DNA of 25,012 nucleotides from Candidatus Sulfopaludibacter sp. SbA3 (lineage in GTDB: Bacteria > Acidobacteriota > Terriglobia > 2-12-FULL-54-10): contig CAMBEY010000011.1 in the NCBI GenBank assembly GCA_945865705.1, positions 1 to 25,012 on the forward strand. The letters are read 5' to 3'. The notes below the pieces were generated by a model. The model worked only from the letters and a program-made list of their open reading frames with translations, did not search any database and had not been told where the DNA came from. Position 1 is the stretch's first letter. Each line of letters begins with the position of its first letter. The position numbers and the translations under genes were made by a program. Shown piece by piece: positions 23,730 to 25,012 of the stretch.

Positions 23730-23733
23730 TATC

Positions 23734-23858
23734 CCTCACAGAGCCGCGCGCGTGAGCGAGCGGACACGGCAGCGCGGACACAATGTTTGCATTACGTAAC
23801 AATGTCCTATCTACCCGTGCGTGCGTGTCCGCTCGCTCACGCGCGCGGCTCTGTGAGG
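23734..23858. repeat. Perfect 34-base inverted repeat between ccmD and amrS
   Basis: The arms 23734-23767 and 23825-23858 are exact reverse complements, with 57 bases between them. The core (CCGCGCGCGTGAGCGAGCGG) is related to the other REP-like copies in the window. The left arm starts four bases after the ccmD stop. The right arm covers the last six codons and stop codon of amrS. It sits between convergent genes and could also stop transcription, although no T tract follows. Confidence 0.8.
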
Positions 23859-24952
23859 ACAAACGGCACTGACGCGATCTGCCCGTGGAAGGTGTTGTCC
23901 CAGCGGCCGGGGATTTTCGCCGCGCATTTGGGGCAGGCGCCGCTGGCGGTCAGGCGGTAGTTACGAATCTTGAAGCTGTGCCGCTCAATGACCAATTCAC
24001 TGCACTGCGGGCAGCGCGTATTCTCCCAATCACCCACCTCACCCGGTAGGTTTCCTGCATAGACAAACTTTAATCCAGCGTGCTTTCCGATCTGCGCCGC
24101 GCGCAGCAGCGTGGCTGCGCCGGTGTCCTCCGGCTCGGTCATCTTGTAGTCTTCGTGGAACGCGGTTACGTGCCAGGGAATCTCCGGCGAGACGCTGACA
24201 ATGAAGTCAGCCATCTTGGTCAGCTCGTCGTCGGAGTCGTTGAAGCCGGGGACGACGAGCGTTACAATCTCCAGCCACAGGCCCATTTCGTGGATGCGGC
24301 GAATGGAATCGAGGATCGGCTGTAAGCGCCCGCCGAGTTGATGATAGTGCTGCTCGTCGAAGCTCTTCAGGTCCACTTTGTAGAGGTCGAGGTGCGGGCG
24401 CAGATAATCGAGCACCCGCGGCGTAGCGTTGCCGTTCGAGACGAAGCCGGTCTTCAGCCCTGCCGCCCGCGCTTCCTTGAAGACGGCGACGGCCCACTCG
24501 GAGGTAATCAGCGGCTCGTTGTAAGTGCTGACCAAAACTTTCGCGCCCAGCTCGACGGCCTCGCGCGCCATCTTTTCCGGGGACGCGGCGCGCGCCATCA
24601 TCCCTTGTGAGACGGCGTTGGGATCGCGCAGCGCCTGCGACGTTACCCAGTTCTGGCAGTAGGCGCAATGCAGATCGCAGCCGAGCATTCCGAAGGAATA
24701 AGCGAGCGAGCCGGGCCATGCGTGGAAGAATGGTTTCTTCTCGATGGGATCGCACTGAATGCCCGCCGTGTATCCCCACGGCACCTGCAACACACCGCCT
24801 TTGTTGAAGCGCACCTTGCACACGCCGGCCTGCCCGTCGCTGATGCGGCAGTTGTGTCCACAGGCAAAACAATGCACGCGATGACCGTCGAGTATTTCGT
24901 ACAACTCGCCTTCGCGTACGCGCTCTTCAAGAATCTCTTTGAGGGCTGGCAT
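23837..24952 (-). CDS. amrS: Radical SAM enzyme of the AmmeMemoRadiSam type
   Basis: The 371-residue protein has the radical SAM iron-sulfur motif CDLHCAYC, a CxxxCxxC at C92, C96 and C99. It also has an N-terminal cysteine cluster (C28, C31, C35, C45; HCFACGHNC) and a C-terminal zinc-ribbon-like pair of CxxC motifs (C314/C317, C340/C343). This layout is that of AmrS, related to pyruvate-formate-lyase-activating enzymes; its substrate is unsettled in the literature I know. AmrA and AmrB partners are not in the window but may lie beyond base 25012. ATG 24952 has GGGAGG six bases upstream. Its last six residues (LTEPRA) are encoded by one arm of a palindromic repeat, so the C-terminus may have been changed by repeat insertion. 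Confidence 0.87.
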   Translation of the reverse strand: MPALKEILEERVREGELYEILDGHRVHCFACGHNCRISDGQAGVCKVRFNKGGVLQVPWGYTAGIQCDPIEKKPFFHAWPGSLAYSFGMLGCDLHCAYCQNWVTSQALRDPNAVSQGMMARAASPEKMAREAVELGAKVLVSTYNEPLITSEWAVAVFKEARAAGLKTGFVSNGNATPRVLDYLRPHLDLYKVDLKSFDEQHYHQLGGRLQPILDSIRRIHEMGLWLEIVTLVVPGFNDSDDELTKMADFIVSVSPEIPWHVTAFHEDYKMTEPEDTGAATLLRAAQIGKHAGLKFVYAGNLPGEVGDWENTRCPQCSELVIERHSFKIRNYRLTASGACPKCAAKIPGRWDNTFHGQIASVPFVLTEPRA

Positions 24953-25012
24953 GGCGCGCCTCCCGAATGACCTCTCTATTTCTATTTTACTCTCTGCTGT
25001 GCGTGGGGGGGG

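Noticed and set aside
23417..23858. CRISPR-like array from the repeated units near ccmD
   Set aside because: Units are in inverted, not direct, orientation, unevenly spaced and differ in sequence; no cas genes are present.

Overview
The window looks like chromosomal DNA from an Acidobacteriota bacterium, most likely near Solibacter/Bryobacter. The best marker is the exported protein at 15478-17979. It has NHL repeats, a BACON-like domain and a C-terminal region of the type named after Solibacter (TIGR03437 style, recognised from memory). GC-rich coding DNA, several exported proteins and short GC-rich palindromic repeats between genes fit this assignment, but no rRNA gene is present to confirm it.

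Layout. 1-2755: end of pyrB, then pyrC (pyrimidine synthesis) and an MFS exporter, all on + and tightly packed. 2931-8013: two long paralogous exported amidohydrolases on +, separated by an RES-domain gene (5025-5942) of visibly different composition, with terminators after the first and second amidohydrolase. 8102-12579: a minus-strand block of coaD, a class I aminotransferase, a WG-repeat exported protein and a type I mannose-6-phosphate isomerase. 12827-17979: plus-strand acyl-CoA synthetase-like enzyme, TerC-family membrane protein and the NHL/Solibacter-type exported protein. 18271-20645: minus-strand erythrin-VIT1 (MbfA-like) iron protein, small VOC protein and PuuD-like membrane protein. 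20822-23729: plus-strand cytochrome c maturation cluster (exported carboxypeptidase-regulatory-like protein, ccmA, ccmC, ccmD-like). 23837-24952: minus-strand radical SAM enzyme AmrS.

The observations most worth a second look are: (i) the tandem exported amidohydrolases, both with Glu where the family normally has its catalytic Asp, and with an RES toxin-like gene lodged between them without an antitoxin; (ii) a ccm cluster with ccmA and ccmC but no ccmB between them; (iii) a family of short palindromic repeats, two of them inverted pairs that bracket the small ccmD gene, one copy supplying the last codons of amrS; (iv) an MbfA-like protein whose ferritin-like ExxH motif appears lost. No CRISPR array, tRNA, rRNA, transposase or phage gene was seen. 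There is no gene-free stretch above 300 bases; the longest gap (17980-18270) holds a terminator and nothing else recognised.
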